Source: Talpa occidentalis
Taxonomy: Eukaryota; Chordata; Mammalia; Eulipotyphla; Talpidae
DNA: 64,000 nucleotides
Direction: 5' to 3'
Assembly: GCF_014898055.3 (NCBI RefSeq)
Contig: NW_023601433.1
Coordinates: 82,655,106 to 82,719,105 of the forward strand
The notes under the pieces are model-generated. The model was not told the DNA's origin and made no database searches. It was given only the letters and a program-made list of their open reading frames with translations. Of the stretch, positions 55,508-64,000 are shown piece by piece. A program made the translations under genes and the position numbers. Position 1 is the stretch's first letter, and each line of letters starts with the position of its first letter.

Positions 55508-55792
55508 GGGGCTCCCTGGTGGTGCAAGGGGTTAAGTTGAAGCACTATGAAACTATTGGCAGCTAGTGCAGCACAAGTTCAATCCCGGCCACAGTGATGA
55601 CGCACATGACGCAGCAGACCTCTCCTGTCTCGCCCACTGCTCCCCTCAGCAGTGTATTTCAGTAGATCTGCCTGTTCTGCTCCCCACTCTGTCTCTGGTG
55701 AGTCCTCTCACCCATCCCCTCTCCATACCTCTGGCCTGCACCCCAACTCTTGTATGCATAAATAAATAAAATAAATCTTAAAAATAATAAAA
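55508..55792 (+). mobile_element. Lineage-specific tRNA-derived SINE (older subfamily)
   Basis: GGGGCTCCCTGGTGGTGCAA head, AGTTCAATCCC box B, TCCCCTCAGCAGTGTATTTC, CACTCTGTCTCTGGTGAG, tail with AATAAATAAAATAAATCTTA. Duplication GAAAGA(G/A)CTTTGCAG, 14 of 15 bases (55493-55507 and 55793-55807). Confidence 0.93.
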
Positions 55793-55889
55793 GAAAGAAC
55801 TTTGCAGCAAAAAGAGACCACGTTCATCATTAGGGTGTGGCCTCTGGGCTTTCTGTGTTGTATGGAAGCCCAAGAGGTCAGAACATGGG

Positions 55890-56190
55890 TGAGCTTAGGC
55901 TGGGGGCGGGAACTCAAAACAACAGAAAGTTATTTTCTCATAGTCTGGAGGCCAGAAGTCCAAAGTCCAGATGTCATTGGGGTCCTGGTCCCCACAAAGT
56001 TTTGTGCCTGCTTCCTCCAGCTTCTGCTGGCACTTAGCTCCCTGGGCTCATGGCTTCATTGCTCTAATCACTTAATTACATCTGCAAAGACACTTTTCCC
56101 AAATGAAACTCATGCTCCTACCTTGGAGGATTAGGATGCAGGCATCTCTTTTTTTGGAGGGTCCCCATCAACCTGCAACAACCTGTACAG
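55890..56190 (-). mobile_element. MaLR (MLT1-type) LTR
   Basis: GAAAGTTATTTTCTCATAGT, CTGGAGGCCAGAAGTCCAAA, CACTTAATTACATCTGCAAA, GACACTTTTCCCAAATGAA and a 3' AACCTGCAACAACC close the reverse LTR. Confidence 0.7.
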
Positions 56191-56389
56191 CAAACAGCAA
56201 AGAAATGGAATCATGAGCTCCTGGACTCGTAAAAGGAATTCTGTCAAGCAGAAGATAAAGACCACAAATTAGAACTTGTCCCCTCCCCTTAGCTCCTGAC
56301 TCCACCTCTACACCTAAGAAGCCTGAATCGCTGCCTTTTGAGGGTTAGTGCAGCCCTTTGAAATGGCATACACTAGCAAACCCTTGTTG
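56191..56389. other. Unassigned DNA
   Basis: Nothing recognised. Confidence 0.35.
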
Positions 56390-56490
56390 AATCTTGTCGT
56401 TGCCAGTTCTAGTTCTGGCTTCAGAAAAGTCTCTTCAGGCTTCAGGTGTCTCCTCTGCAAAATGGGACTGCAAGCAAGGTACATGCTGGA
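56390..56490 (+). repeat. MIR SINE remnant
   Basis: GTTCTAGTTCTGGCTTCAG, GGCTTCAGGTGTCTCCTCTG and CAAAATGGGACTGCAAGCAA are a diverged forward MIR core. Confidence 0.6.
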
Positions 56491-56594
56491 GAGAAGCCAA
56501 GTAGGGTACCAGCTGCGATGAGTAGCCATTAAACCAGTTGTAGCTGCTGAGATGCCCATCTGTGTGTATTTAGTGAGCATGTTTATTTTACAGG

Positions 56595-56980
56595 TATAGC
56601 ACACAGATTTATTGAGCACCTACTATGTGCAAATCACAATCCAAGATGGTAGGGATATATCTGTGAATATCAGTGGTGCTTCTGATGGTGTTTGCATTTC
56701 TAGTGGCAGACTGAACAAAGACAGTAAGTACAAACACAAACCCATACATTAAGAAAAAGGTTATTCCAGACCGTGATTATAGAAGGACTGAGAAGAACAT
56801 TTTTTCAAAATTTATGCACAATAGAATGATGATCATGAGCTCACATTGGATGGGGAGTCAGGAAACTCTACAAGGTAGTATCGGTGATGGCTGAGACCTA
56901 CATGATGAGAAGTTGCACACCAAAGAGCACAGGTGTTCCAGCCAAAGGGAACAGCAGATGCAGAGGCCTTCACGATGGGT
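56595..56980 (-). mobile_element. L2 LINE 3' region
   Basis: CAGATTTATTGAGCACCTAC, TATGTGCAAATCACAATCCA, TTGCATTTCTAGTGGCAGAC, GGTGTTCCAGCCAAAGGGAA, CAGCAGATGCAGAGGCCTTC. Confidence 0.75.
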
Positions 56981-56983
56981 GTT

Positions 56984-57437
56984 TGGGATTATCACTAACG
57001 ATGATGTCAGTGATGATGAGCATTTTTTTTCTGTGCCTGTTGGCATCTGTACGTCTTCTTTGGAGAAGTGTCTGTTTAGGTCTTCTGCTCACTTTTTGAT
57101 TGGGTTCTTTGTTTTCTTGTTGTGAGTTGTAGTTCTTTGTAGATCTTCAATATTAGTGCCATGTTTGATATAGGGTGTGCAAATATTTTCTCCCATTTGG
57201 TAGGGTATCTACCAGGTGTTTTAATAACTTCTTTCACTGTGCAGGAGCTTTTTAATTTGATATAATCCCATTTGTTTATTTTTGCTTTTGCTTCCCTTAC
57301 CGTTGGAGTCAAATCCCCCCAAACATCCCTGCATCCAATGTCACAGAATGTTTCCCCTATGTTTCTTCTATGTGTTTTATGGTTTCAGGTCTTCCATCCA
57401 AGCCTTTGATGATCCATTTTGAATTAATTTTTGGATT
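56984..57437 (-). mobile_element. L1 LINE internal ORF2 fragment
   Basis: The minus strand encodes part of L1 ORF2. An open piece at 57076-57312 includes INKWDYIKLKSSCTVKE and YPTKWEKIFAHPISNM. It lacks both L1 ends and stops abruptly at a MER2-like fragment. Dead copy. Confidence 0.85.
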
Positions 57438-57665
57438 AACACACATTTTATATATATATATATATGTAACATACTATACTCTTACAATCAAGCAAGCTAG
57501 AGAAAATAAAATGTTATTAAGAAAATCATAAAGAAGAAAAAACACTGAAAGAACTGGACTGTATTTATGGATCTCACATGTTTAGTCATCTGTTTACTGG
57601 GAAGTCTGTGCATATGTGGACCCACAAGGTTCAAACCTGTTGTTCCAGTGTCAGCTGCACTTTGT
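57438..57665 (+). mobile_element. MER2/Tigger-like DNA transposon 3' fragment
   Basis: A (TA)n patch, GTAACATACTATACTCTTAC, AAGCAAGCTAGAGAAAATAA, TGTTATTAAGAAAATCATAA, GTGCATATGTGGACCCACAA and the terminal-repeat-like TGTTGTTCCAGTGTCAGCTG are Tigger end blocks. Only one end is present. Confidence 0.75.
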
Positions 57666-57689
57666 CACCAGTGTTGTTTTCCCAAATAA

Positions 57690-58015
57690 TGTTTTGAACC
57701 TTCTGTCCAGAATAAGGTGGACTTGCACTTTCCTTGTCCACTTGAAGCTAGGCATGGCCATCTGAGGTGACACACATCACTTCCAGGTGGAAACTATAAA
57801 AACCAGGGGACAGTTCCCCAGAGTCTTCTCACCGCCTGTCACTACAGAAGCATATGAGGGCCCTGGCTGGGGTTCTGAACAAACGAGTAGGGTAACCCCT
57901 ACCTATCCCATCGGCAGAAATACATCAACCTGTTGCACAAGCAAGAAAAGAACTGTTGTTTACAGTTCTAAATGTGGGGGCTGCTTGTTACCACAGCAGA
58001 ATCAAACCTATCATG
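57690..58015 (+). repeat. Old LTR-like repeat, unassigned
   Basis: ACTTGCACTTTCCTTGTCCA, TATAAAAACCAGGGG, and an end like GTGGGGGCTGCTTGTTACCA / CAGCAGAATCAAACCTATCA resemble the 3' end of old ERVL/MaLR LTRs. I am not sure of the family. Confidence 0.4.
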
Positions 58016-58134
58016 ACGGATGCAAGCACAGAACAAGAGACACAAAACAAGTCTGTGGCCAGATTCTGACTGCAGTCCCAGATGAATCATTTTTCTTTTT
58101 TTCTCTTTCCTTCAAACATTTCCATCTTTTATCA

Positions 58135-58270
58135 TCTCAACTTATTTGGCTCGCTCAGCAAACATTTCATGGAGTTTTCCACATGTGTGGTCCCAGAGAC
58201 ACAGCAGGGAACAAGGCAGACGTGGTTCCTGCCCTTGTGACACTTAGAATTTGCGGAGGGGACAGGCGTG
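58135..58270 (-). mobile_element. L2 LINE 3' fragment
   Basis: CTCGCTCAGCAAACATTTCA, GTCCCAGAGACACAGCAGGG, AACAAGGCAGACGTGGTTCC, TGCCCTTGTGACACTTAGAA are clear reverse L2 blocks. Confidence 0.8.
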
Positions 58271-58477
58271 ATGGCATGGGACAAGGGAGCGGGGCAGGGG
58301 GAGGGCTTGGGATGAGTACAGATTACTCCCTTGAGGACCTCTGCGGCTAAAAGTCATCCAGAGCAAACCAGGGCAATGGTTCTTAGGGTCTGTGTCCTGA
58401 AACCCTACTGTGGACTGATGGGCTGCCATGTTTTGCAAGGACTTGGTAATCTATGGCGCATGACCAACATTTTCCCG

Positions 58478-58616
58478 TCTCCCTCCCTCCCTCCCTCCCT
58501 CTCCTGCTCCCTGTCCCCCTCTATCTCCCCATCTCTTCTCTCCTTTCTTTCTTTCCTTCCTTCTCTCTTTCCCTCTTTCTCTTCCTCCCCTCTCTCTCAC
58601 CCTTCTTCCTTCCTTT
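58478..58616. repeat. Polypyrimidine tract
   Basis: (CCCT)n then irregular CTTTCCTTCC words; nearly pure C/T on the plus strand. A SINE inserted just downstream. Confidence 0.9.
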
Positions 58617-58631
58617 AAGAAATTAAAACAG

Positions 58632-58906
58632 GGCCTCCCCGGTGGCGCAGCTGTTGAGCGCTGGGTTGCGAAGCTGCCTGCAGCCTCTGCGGCGCCGGTT
58701 CGATTCCCGGCTGCTCCCCGGCCACTGGAGGAGGGTCCCACATGGCGCGCAGACCTCTCCTGCCGCCCGCTGCTCCCCTCAGCAGTGTCCTTTGGTCCTT
58801 CTGCCTGCTCTGCTCCCCACTCTGGCTCTGGTGAATTCTCTCACCCTCCCGCGCTTCTGACTGTACCCAGTGCTTGAATAAATAAATAAATCTTAAAAAA
58901 AAGAAA
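58632..58906 (+). mobile_element. Lineage-specific tRNA-derived SINE (young subfamily)
   Basis: Best-preserved copy. Box A TGGCGCAGCTG (58643-58653) and box B GGTTCGATTCC (58697-58707) both fit the Pol III consensus. CpG-rich body (CACATGGCGCGCAGACC), TGTACCCAGTGCTTGAATAA, AATAAATAAATCTT tail. Perfect 15-bp duplication AAGAAATTAAAACAG (58617-58631 and 58907-58921). Intact promoter boxes mean it could be transcribed. Confidence 0.95.
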
Positions 58907-58921
58907 AAGAAATTAAAACAG

Positions 58922-59295
58922 ACACCGTTAGCTCACGTTCACCTCACCTACAAACGACCGTGTTTTCTCGAGTAGGAGAGACCAAGGCAGGATGGCCAAC
59001 ACTACGCCTGCAGCGCGGGCCTGCTCCATAGGGTCGCCGCACGGTTGGAAGACACGACACAGAACAGGGGCTGATGCGACCGCCAGGACAGCAGCGGATT
59101 AGCTCTTAGGAGCGTGAGGCCTGGCTGACGTGTGGTCAGCGTGCCATGCACATGCCCATCACTCTTCATGCTGGGAAATGATGGAGAATGGCCGAAGTGA
59201 TAAGATTGGTCAGATTCAGCTTCAAGAGGCGCCTGCATGTGTGAGAAAGCTGCCTCTGTGCAGGGCTGGGGGGGGGGGGGGCACCGACTCAGCGC
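58922..59295. other. Unassigned DNA with G14 run
   Basis: Locally CpG-rich. A run of about 14 G lies near 59267-59281. The stretch 59010-59055 faintly recalls the 3' end of RTE-type LINEs (CTCCATAGGGTCGCCGCACG). No gene. Confidence 0.4.
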
Positions 59296-59425
59296 AACCC
59301 TGCAAAGCACTGATTACTGTTTGCATCTTGCAGATGAGGAAACTGAGGCTTAGAGAGGCCAAGCCCCACACCAAAGGCCTTCCAGCCAGTGAAGGGCAGG
59401 GGCTCAGTATATCAGAGTCCAGACC
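59296..59425 (-). repeat. MIR SINE remnant
   Basis: GTTTGCATCTTGCAGATGAG, GAAACTGAGGCTTAGAGAGG, CCAAGCCCCACACCAAAGGC. Confidence 0.8.
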
Positions 59426-59904
59426 CTGAGCTCCACTGTGTCTTTATACCCTGAAGGGCTCGCCTTGGGCCTATTTTGATTTGAAGGTGACTCTTGTGAA
59501 GTGTCTCCTTGCAGGGAGCAATGATTCATAGCTAACATTACATCTGCCCTCTCCTGCTAGGGCTGGAAGCCTGGGGTTGTCTTCTATCCTCACTACTGTT
59601 CCCTAGGTTTAGAGAGGCCTCCTGTGACAGCAGCCTGGAGTTTTCACTATCAAAACACACATAAGCTTTGGGGACTCAGTCCCCAGGTCCTTGGCTCAGC
59701 TGGGTGCACAGCAGCAAAGAGTCTCGAGGCCCATCCCTTCCACGGGCCTCACCCCCTAACTCTCCATCCTGGAGTCTCCTGCCTCTCAGCAAACAAGAGG
59801 CCATAGACAATTGGGGACCCCCAAGTTCTCTCTCCAATTGTGGGTAGGGGTGATCTGCTCCACCCCCTCACAGCCCTAGAAGGGAGCTAATGCTTCTGAG
59901 TCAC
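59426..59904. other. Single-copy DNA, no gene seen
   Basis: Nothing recognised. Confidence 0.4.
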
Positions 59905-59995
59905 AATAACCAGGCTCTGACAGCCAGTACCTCAGTCTTCCCGTGTACAAAATGGGAATAATAGTAGTTCTCATCTAGGGTAGTTGACAAAAATC
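59905..59995 (+). repeat. MIR SINE fragment
   Basis: CCAGTACCTCAGTCTTCCCG, TGTACAAAATGGGAATAATA, GTAGTTCTCATCTAGGGTAG. Confidence 0.75.
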
Positions 59996-60590
59996 TTAAA
60001 AATGATGATGGCTGTGCTGAGGACAAAGTGAGCCCCTATTAGGGAAAACCGTCCTAACAACTGAACCACAACCATAACCATCGTCACAAAGCTCTGGTCC
60101 CAGGGCCATAGCTCATCCCCCCTGGCCCAAGAGGCAAAGGCCATCCAGACCCCAAAAGAGTCAGACCTCAGAGTGGACCCCACCTCCAACTCACCCCACT
60201 TCCAATCCTTTTCATGGTTCCAGAAGGCTCTGATCCCTGAGGGCGGGGCTTGCTGTCAGCCCCAAACCAGACTATTAGGCTTCATCCTACACATACAACA
60301 TCATCATTAGCACCTTTGCTTTGGCATCAGACTGACTGATTCCTTTCTCCTCCTGCTGCCTGTGAGACCTGGCATCTCAACTTTCTGCATGAGGTCAGGT
60401 ACACCCCCAAGTCCCTGGGGTTATAACGAGATTTGCTCCTGACCTATAGGATGCCCACAGGAGAGTGGTGCATTGTTGATGCCGAATGAATAGCAGCTTT
60501 TGGGGGAGAGAGAGAAGGGCGAGGTGACATAAAGAGCCTTTAGTGTCGCTTTCAGCGGGAGGTCAACAGCTGGTGTGGGGTGGTGTGTTA
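59996..60590. other. Single-copy DNA, no gene seen
   Basis: Nothing recognised. Confidence 0.4.
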
Positions 60591-60645
60591 AGCCTCTGCA
60601 CCTCAGTTTCTGCATCTGCAAAATGGGAATGCTAGCAAGTGCGCC
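60591..60645 (+). repeat. MIR SINE fragment
   Basis: CCTCTGCACCTCAGTTTCTG and CATCTGCAAAATGGGAATGC are the MIR core. Confidence 0.75.
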
Positions 60646-61019
60646 CAGTTCCTTGGTGGCTGCCACAAGTGTCAGGCACATACCAAGGTAAAATGCAGAA
60701 GACTTACGTCCTCATCACCTAAGGATCTGACCGCATCATCTCATTTCCAGTCTGGGTTGGGACTGCTCATTATGAAGGAGACTTCCCTTCCCGGGGCTCC
60801 CGCGGAAGGAGGGTCCCCCAGCCCGGCTGTCTGGAATCCACCCTTTGGAACCCGCAGTGCACCGTGTCCGACAAGGGTTCATTGTTTGCATCTCGCAAGG
60901 AGCACGTGTTCCCTCTGCGCCCGCGCCCCTTTGCAGCCTCAGCTGCGGCCTCCACGGTCTGTGGGCCTCGGGACCGCGCGGCCAGGCTGCCGTGGAAACT
61001 CGATCTCCCAAACCCTCAA
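60646..61019. other. GC-rich single-copy DNA, no gene seen
   Basis: CpG is raised at 60780-60990 (CTCTGCGCCCGCGCCCC). Overlapping frames on both strands with no domain. Confidence 0.4.
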
Positions 61020-61240
61020 TTCTAATCATGTTGTTCCTTAGACTTGGGCTCGCCTATAAATCACTTTTAATGACAGTTTGAGAAGAAAGACGTCGCAAAG
61101 CAAATCTTACATGACGTTCTCATCACCAGCGGTATTTAATATCCTAAATCAAGTGCTTTATGGCGTTGCATCGCGGGCGTTCGGCAGCATGAAGGAAAGC
61201 TGTTATTTTTTGCCTTTTGTGCACCTTTGGTGTGCTTGGG
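61020..61240. promoter_or_regulatory. Possible conserved noncoding element
   Basis: Repeat-free block next to a CpG-richer patch: TTCTAATCATGTTGTTCC, CTATAAATCACTTTTAATGA, a CRE-like CATGACGTTC, GGTATTTAATATCC. Looks like enhancer-type sequence, unproven. Confidence 0.3.
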
Positions 61241-62068
61241 GTCACTCGCTTTAGGGAATTCGTGGCTGTTATGCTTGGGGGTTTGCTTGGGGCGGGGGAG
61301 TTGGGACGGTCGAGGGTCCACCACGATTCTTGGGGGACTTTTCACACAATGAGCTGGCCTGTGCGGGGGCATCCGCCGGTAATATGAGAAAGTTCGGAGA
61401 ATGTAAGCCAGGCCTGATCTGGGGTTCCTCGCCCTTCACCTGACGGGCCCCTTCCCTTCCAGGGAAGGTGATACAGTGAAAATCAGACCAAAGCGACAGC
61501 AAATAAAAACAGATCCTACCTCCCCTCTCCCCACACCCCAAACCAGACTTGGAAACAAATGTGAGCGTCTGGCCTCCAGCTCCCCTTGCATCTGACATGT
61601 TTGCTGAGCACTCCCAACGGGCGCTTGCAGAGTCCCTGCTGGGCCTCCCCCTACCTTTGAATTCAACCATGTAAAGCACCTACCAAGTGCCGGGCCTGAG
61701 CTCACGGCTCGTGCAGGGGCAGGTAGGAGGGGACAGTCTAAGCCTGCAAACTTCAAAGACGGCAAGAAGCCCAGATGTGCAAAAGGTGAGAATGGGCACC
61801 ACTGGGTGAAGCTGAGCTTGCCAGGTGCACAGCCGGGACTGGCGAGCGAATGAATCTTCTGACCAAGGAGCCAACCAGAGAATGAAGCAAGCAGAATAAT
61901 AACAATATACCGGACAAGCGTTTGCTTCCTTCTGGCTCTTTTCATTCTGCGACAGTCTGTGGGAGGAGGGTCCGAGATTTAATAATAACAACAGTGATAG
62001 CAAGAGTGACACCTCTGACGCCGCCGGTTTCACACTCTTACAGTGATGGGAAATCAGCAGTTCCGTGT
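61241..62068. other. Single-copy DNA, no gene seen
   Basis: A short reverse MIR/L2-like tail (GTAAAGCACCTACCAAGTGC) is at 61672-61692. A minus frame of 169 codons (61436-61945) spans it and has no domain. Confidence 0.45.
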
Positions 62069-62490
62069 TGTAAGGGGCAGGAACAGGGCACTGAGCAGGT
62101 TTTCTGATCCAGCAGACCAGGTCAAGGAGGAGTCAGAGTCCTCAGTGGCTTTTGCAGGTCTTTTATTTAGATTGACCAGGCACACGGCAGGCAGGGGTGC
62201 TGGGGGGCCGGGAGCCTGGCAGTCCGCCCAGCCCCCAGCAAATCCTCACTCTATCTGGGCTCTCTCTGGCCTTCTCTCTGCTTCTCTTCTTCTCTCGGCT
62301 TCCATTCGTTCTTGCCTTCTGCTGGCGTCCCCGTGACGCCTCCCTTATAAACTCAGTCTCTCAGCCCAGGTGTGCCCACTCCAGGTGCCCGCCATCAGGC
62401 ATGCGTTCAGGACCACGGGGTTCCCTCCTCTATCCTAATGGCGGGAGGGGGGGTGTGCAGAAAAGCCTGATACTTTTACCTCACCCTACA
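62069..62490 (-). mobile_element. Retroviral LTR, copy 1 (422 bp)
   Basis: Bounded by TG...CA with short inverted ends (TGTAAGGGG on the plus strand, CACCCTACA at the far end). Read on the minus strand it has a TATA box (62345-62350) and an AATAAA signal (62162-62167) in the right order and about 180 bp apart, so U3-R-U5 runs on the minus strand. Roughly 88-90 percent identical to the copy at 63206, with several small indels. I do not recognise the ERV family. Confidence 0.85.
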
Positions 62491-63205
62491 CACGCATTGG
62501 AAGTAGCTTCCTCAAAATACACGGAGACAGTGAGCTCAGCCCCTGCACATGGAGGGCTCTTGACACAGGGGGCTCCTTCAGTTGTGATCCCCAGGACTTT
62601 GCTGGGTGAAGGAAGAAGGGAGAGGATCGTCCTACCCTTGGATGCAAAGTTACTGCATATTTTCCACTCCTGGACCACCCTGTGCTCTGAGGGCCCCATC
62701 CTCACCTCCCGGGTTGTTGATATGGGATCAGCAATTTCCTCCACCCAGCAGCCTAGGTAAATTATTTACCAGCTGCCCTCCAACCCCTCTGTTCTACCTG
62801 AGGGCAGAGCTCGCCAAGCCCGACCACCCTCCTTTGAACCAGAACTCTGGAATTGTTGTCGGGGGTCCGAGTGCCCCTTCTCCTCTTCTTCTCCTGGGGA
62901 GGTTGGGGGTGGGGCAGAGCACAGGTGTGCGGGACAGGTAAGAGCACAGTGAGGGAGGCCATTTTAGTCTGTGTTCATTGAGCTTGGCTTTCCGGAAGCT
63001 GCGCATCCCCTGGAAACATCGCCTCCCTCCTTCTCACTTCCATCAAGACATCACCAGCAGCAGCATCCTCACCATCTTTTTAAAAATCACCTACAACCAT
63101 TGTTTCTCTTTGCTCCTCTCGTTCCTCTCCCTCTTCCGCCTCCTCTGCCTGTTCCTTCTCCTTCTCCCCCTCTCTTGGCAACACCTGAAGACTTACCTGG
63201 ACCGT
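62491..63205 (-). mobile_element. Sequence between the two LTRs (715 bp)
   Basis: Too short for gag, pol and env, and no domain of these proteins is recognisable in any frame. Short minus-strand frames (62481-62744, 87 codons; 62794-63006, 70 codons with a basic RRRR stretch) match nothing I know. A perfect splice-donor consensus CCAGGTAAGT lies on the minus strand at 63191-63200, six bases inside the LTR edge. No convincing tRNA primer-binding site. It may be the remnant of a heavily deleted provirus or just flanking DNA between two solo LTRs. Confidence 0.4.
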
Positions 63206-63630
63206 TGTAGGGGCAGGATGACACAAGGCAGGTTTTCTGATCCAGCAGGCCAGGTCAAGGAGGAGTCCTGGAGCCCTCAGTGGCTTTTGCAGGCTTTTTA
63301 TTTAGATTTACCAGGCACACGGCAGGCAGGGGTGCTGGGGGACCGGGAGGCTGGCAGGCCTCCCAGCCCCCAGAAATCCTCACTCTATCTGGGCTCTCTC
63401 TGGCCTTCTCTCGGCTTCTCTTCTTCTCTCGGCTTCTCCTCTGCTTCTCATTCTGCTTCTTGGCTTCTGCTGGCGTCCCCGTGACGCCGCCCTTATAAAC
63501 GCAGTCTCTCAGCCCAGGTGTATCCACTCCAGGTGCCCGCCATCAGGCATGCATTCAGGACCGCAGGGTTCCCTCCTCTATCCTGATGGCGGGAGGGCAG
63601 AAAAGCCTGATACTTTTACCTTACCCTACA
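63206..63630 (-). mobile_element. Retroviral LTR, copy 2 (425 bp)
   Basis: Ends TGTAGGGGC and TTACCCTACA are inverted repeats of each other. Minus-strand TATA at 63493-63500 and AATAAA at 63297-63302. Flanks ACCGT (63201-63205) and ACCAT (63631-63635) could be a 5-bp target duplication with one CpG-type change. If it and copy 1 bound one provirus, this would be the 5' LTR. Confidence 0.85.
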
Positions 63631-64000
63631 ACCATGCTCTCCTGCCCCCAACTCCTGAACCACAAAACCTCCCCCTACTGGATCCAATGGACTCAGTGGT
63701 ACCTCCTAGAACAGAAAAGCTGTGGACTAATTGAGGCCCTTCCTGAACTCAACACCGGGGAGTCAGACAGATTGAACCATTTTGGAGTTCTCTATAGGGG
63801 AATGAGCGAATTGATTAACTCATCAAAATGGAGCAGACAAGAAGTGCTCCACAGTCCTCAGTGCTATTCAGTGAAAACAAACCATGGAATGTTCCAGAAT
63901 TTAGACAAGGAAGTCTACCTTGCTCACCTCCTTAGCCACCAATTGTCCTAAGAAGCAGGAATTGGCCCCCCAGAAGGCCAGCACCCAGCCTGGCCATAGC
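63631..64000. other. Unassigned DNA
   Basis: No repeat or coding domain recognised. A plus frame of 121 codons (63586-63951) begins inside the LTR and has no known domain. Confidence 0.4.

Noticed and set aside
57787..58350. A 187-codon plus frame
   Set aside because: Its second half runs through a reverse L2 and its first half through an old LTR-like repeat.
58632..58707. tRNA gene
   Set aside because: Box A and box B are present, but the sequence is the head of a SINE: it continues into a SINE body and tail and is flanked by a 15-bp target duplication.
62197..62760. A 187-codon plus frame over the first LTR
   Set aside because: It is antisense to the LTR, whose TATA and AATAAA lie on the minus strand; composition-driven.
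62481..63006. Short minus-strand frames between the LTRs as possible accessory retroviral genes
   Set aside because: A basic RRRR run alone is not evidence; no start context, no relatives recognised, and the region may not be viral at all.
1..64000. CRISPR arrays, operons, bacterial promoters or insertion sequences
   Set aside because: No regular direct repeats with unique spacers and no prokaryotic coding structure; the repeat content is purely mammalian.

Overview
The window looks like ordinary mammalian nuclear DNA with no recognisable protein-coding gene. There is no convincing multi-exon gene, processed pseudogene, tRNA, rRNA or other RNA gene. The open frames are short, overlap on both strands, and lie in repeats or GC-rich DNA. 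What can be identified is mostly interspersed repeats of different ages. Ancient families common to eutherian mammals (MIR, L2, MaLR/MLT1-type LTRs, MER5-like and MER2/Tigger-like DNA transposons, old L1) place it in a placental mammal. Ten copies of a lineage-specific tRNA-derived SINE, most flanked by good target-site duplications, point to a particular order. Its tail (AATAAATAAATCTT, then A-rich) is of the T+ type: a polyadenylation signal followed by a Pol III terminator. It does not match the primate, rodent, carnivore, equid, ruminant or vespertilionid-bat SINEs I know. A laurasiatherian such as a eulipotyphlan (for example a mole) or a less-studied bat is my best guess, with low confidence.

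Layout. 1-6.4 kb: mostly single-copy DNA with scattered MIR and a MIR split by a MER5-like element. 6.4-12 kb: a SINE, a MaLR LTR, a modestly CpG-enriched patch, then a 660-bp almost pure pyrimidine tract (11431-12090). 12.1-14.5 kb: a three-level nest (L1 inside an MLT1-type LTR inside an L2). 15.6-24 kb: a long L2, MIRs, an inverted SINE pair and two more SINEs. 24-33 kb: L2 and MIR remnants, a chimeric SINE carrying an apparent L1 leader (26293-26602), and two ungapped 130-bp direct repeats about 2 kb apart (30695 and 32771). 33.9-34.7 kb: a long degenerate GT-rich stretch, followed by an old L1 3' end. 36.9-37.5 kb: a MER2-like element split by a SINE. 37.6-55 kb: MIR, MaLR and L2 remnants, a SINE, and five regularly spaced inverted CCAAT boxes (51933-52105). 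55-59 kb: two SINEs, a MaLR LTR, L2, L1 and MER2 fragments and a pyrimidine tract. 62-63.6 kb: two same-orientation copies of a 0.42-kb retroviral LTR enclosing 715 bp.

No genes work together here, so no operon or pathway can be described. Several AT-rich, repeat-free segments with homeodomain- or FOX-like motifs (near 5.0, 15.1, 55.2 and 61.1 kb) could be distal regulatory elements of a neighbouring gene, but that is inference and needs cross-species alignment. I found no convincing new biological system. The most interesting items are the chimeric SINE, the CCAAT array, the paired 130-bp repeat, the LTR pair and the giant pyrimidine tract. All repeat calls come from recognising consensus patterns by eye; boundaries of old repeats are approximate.
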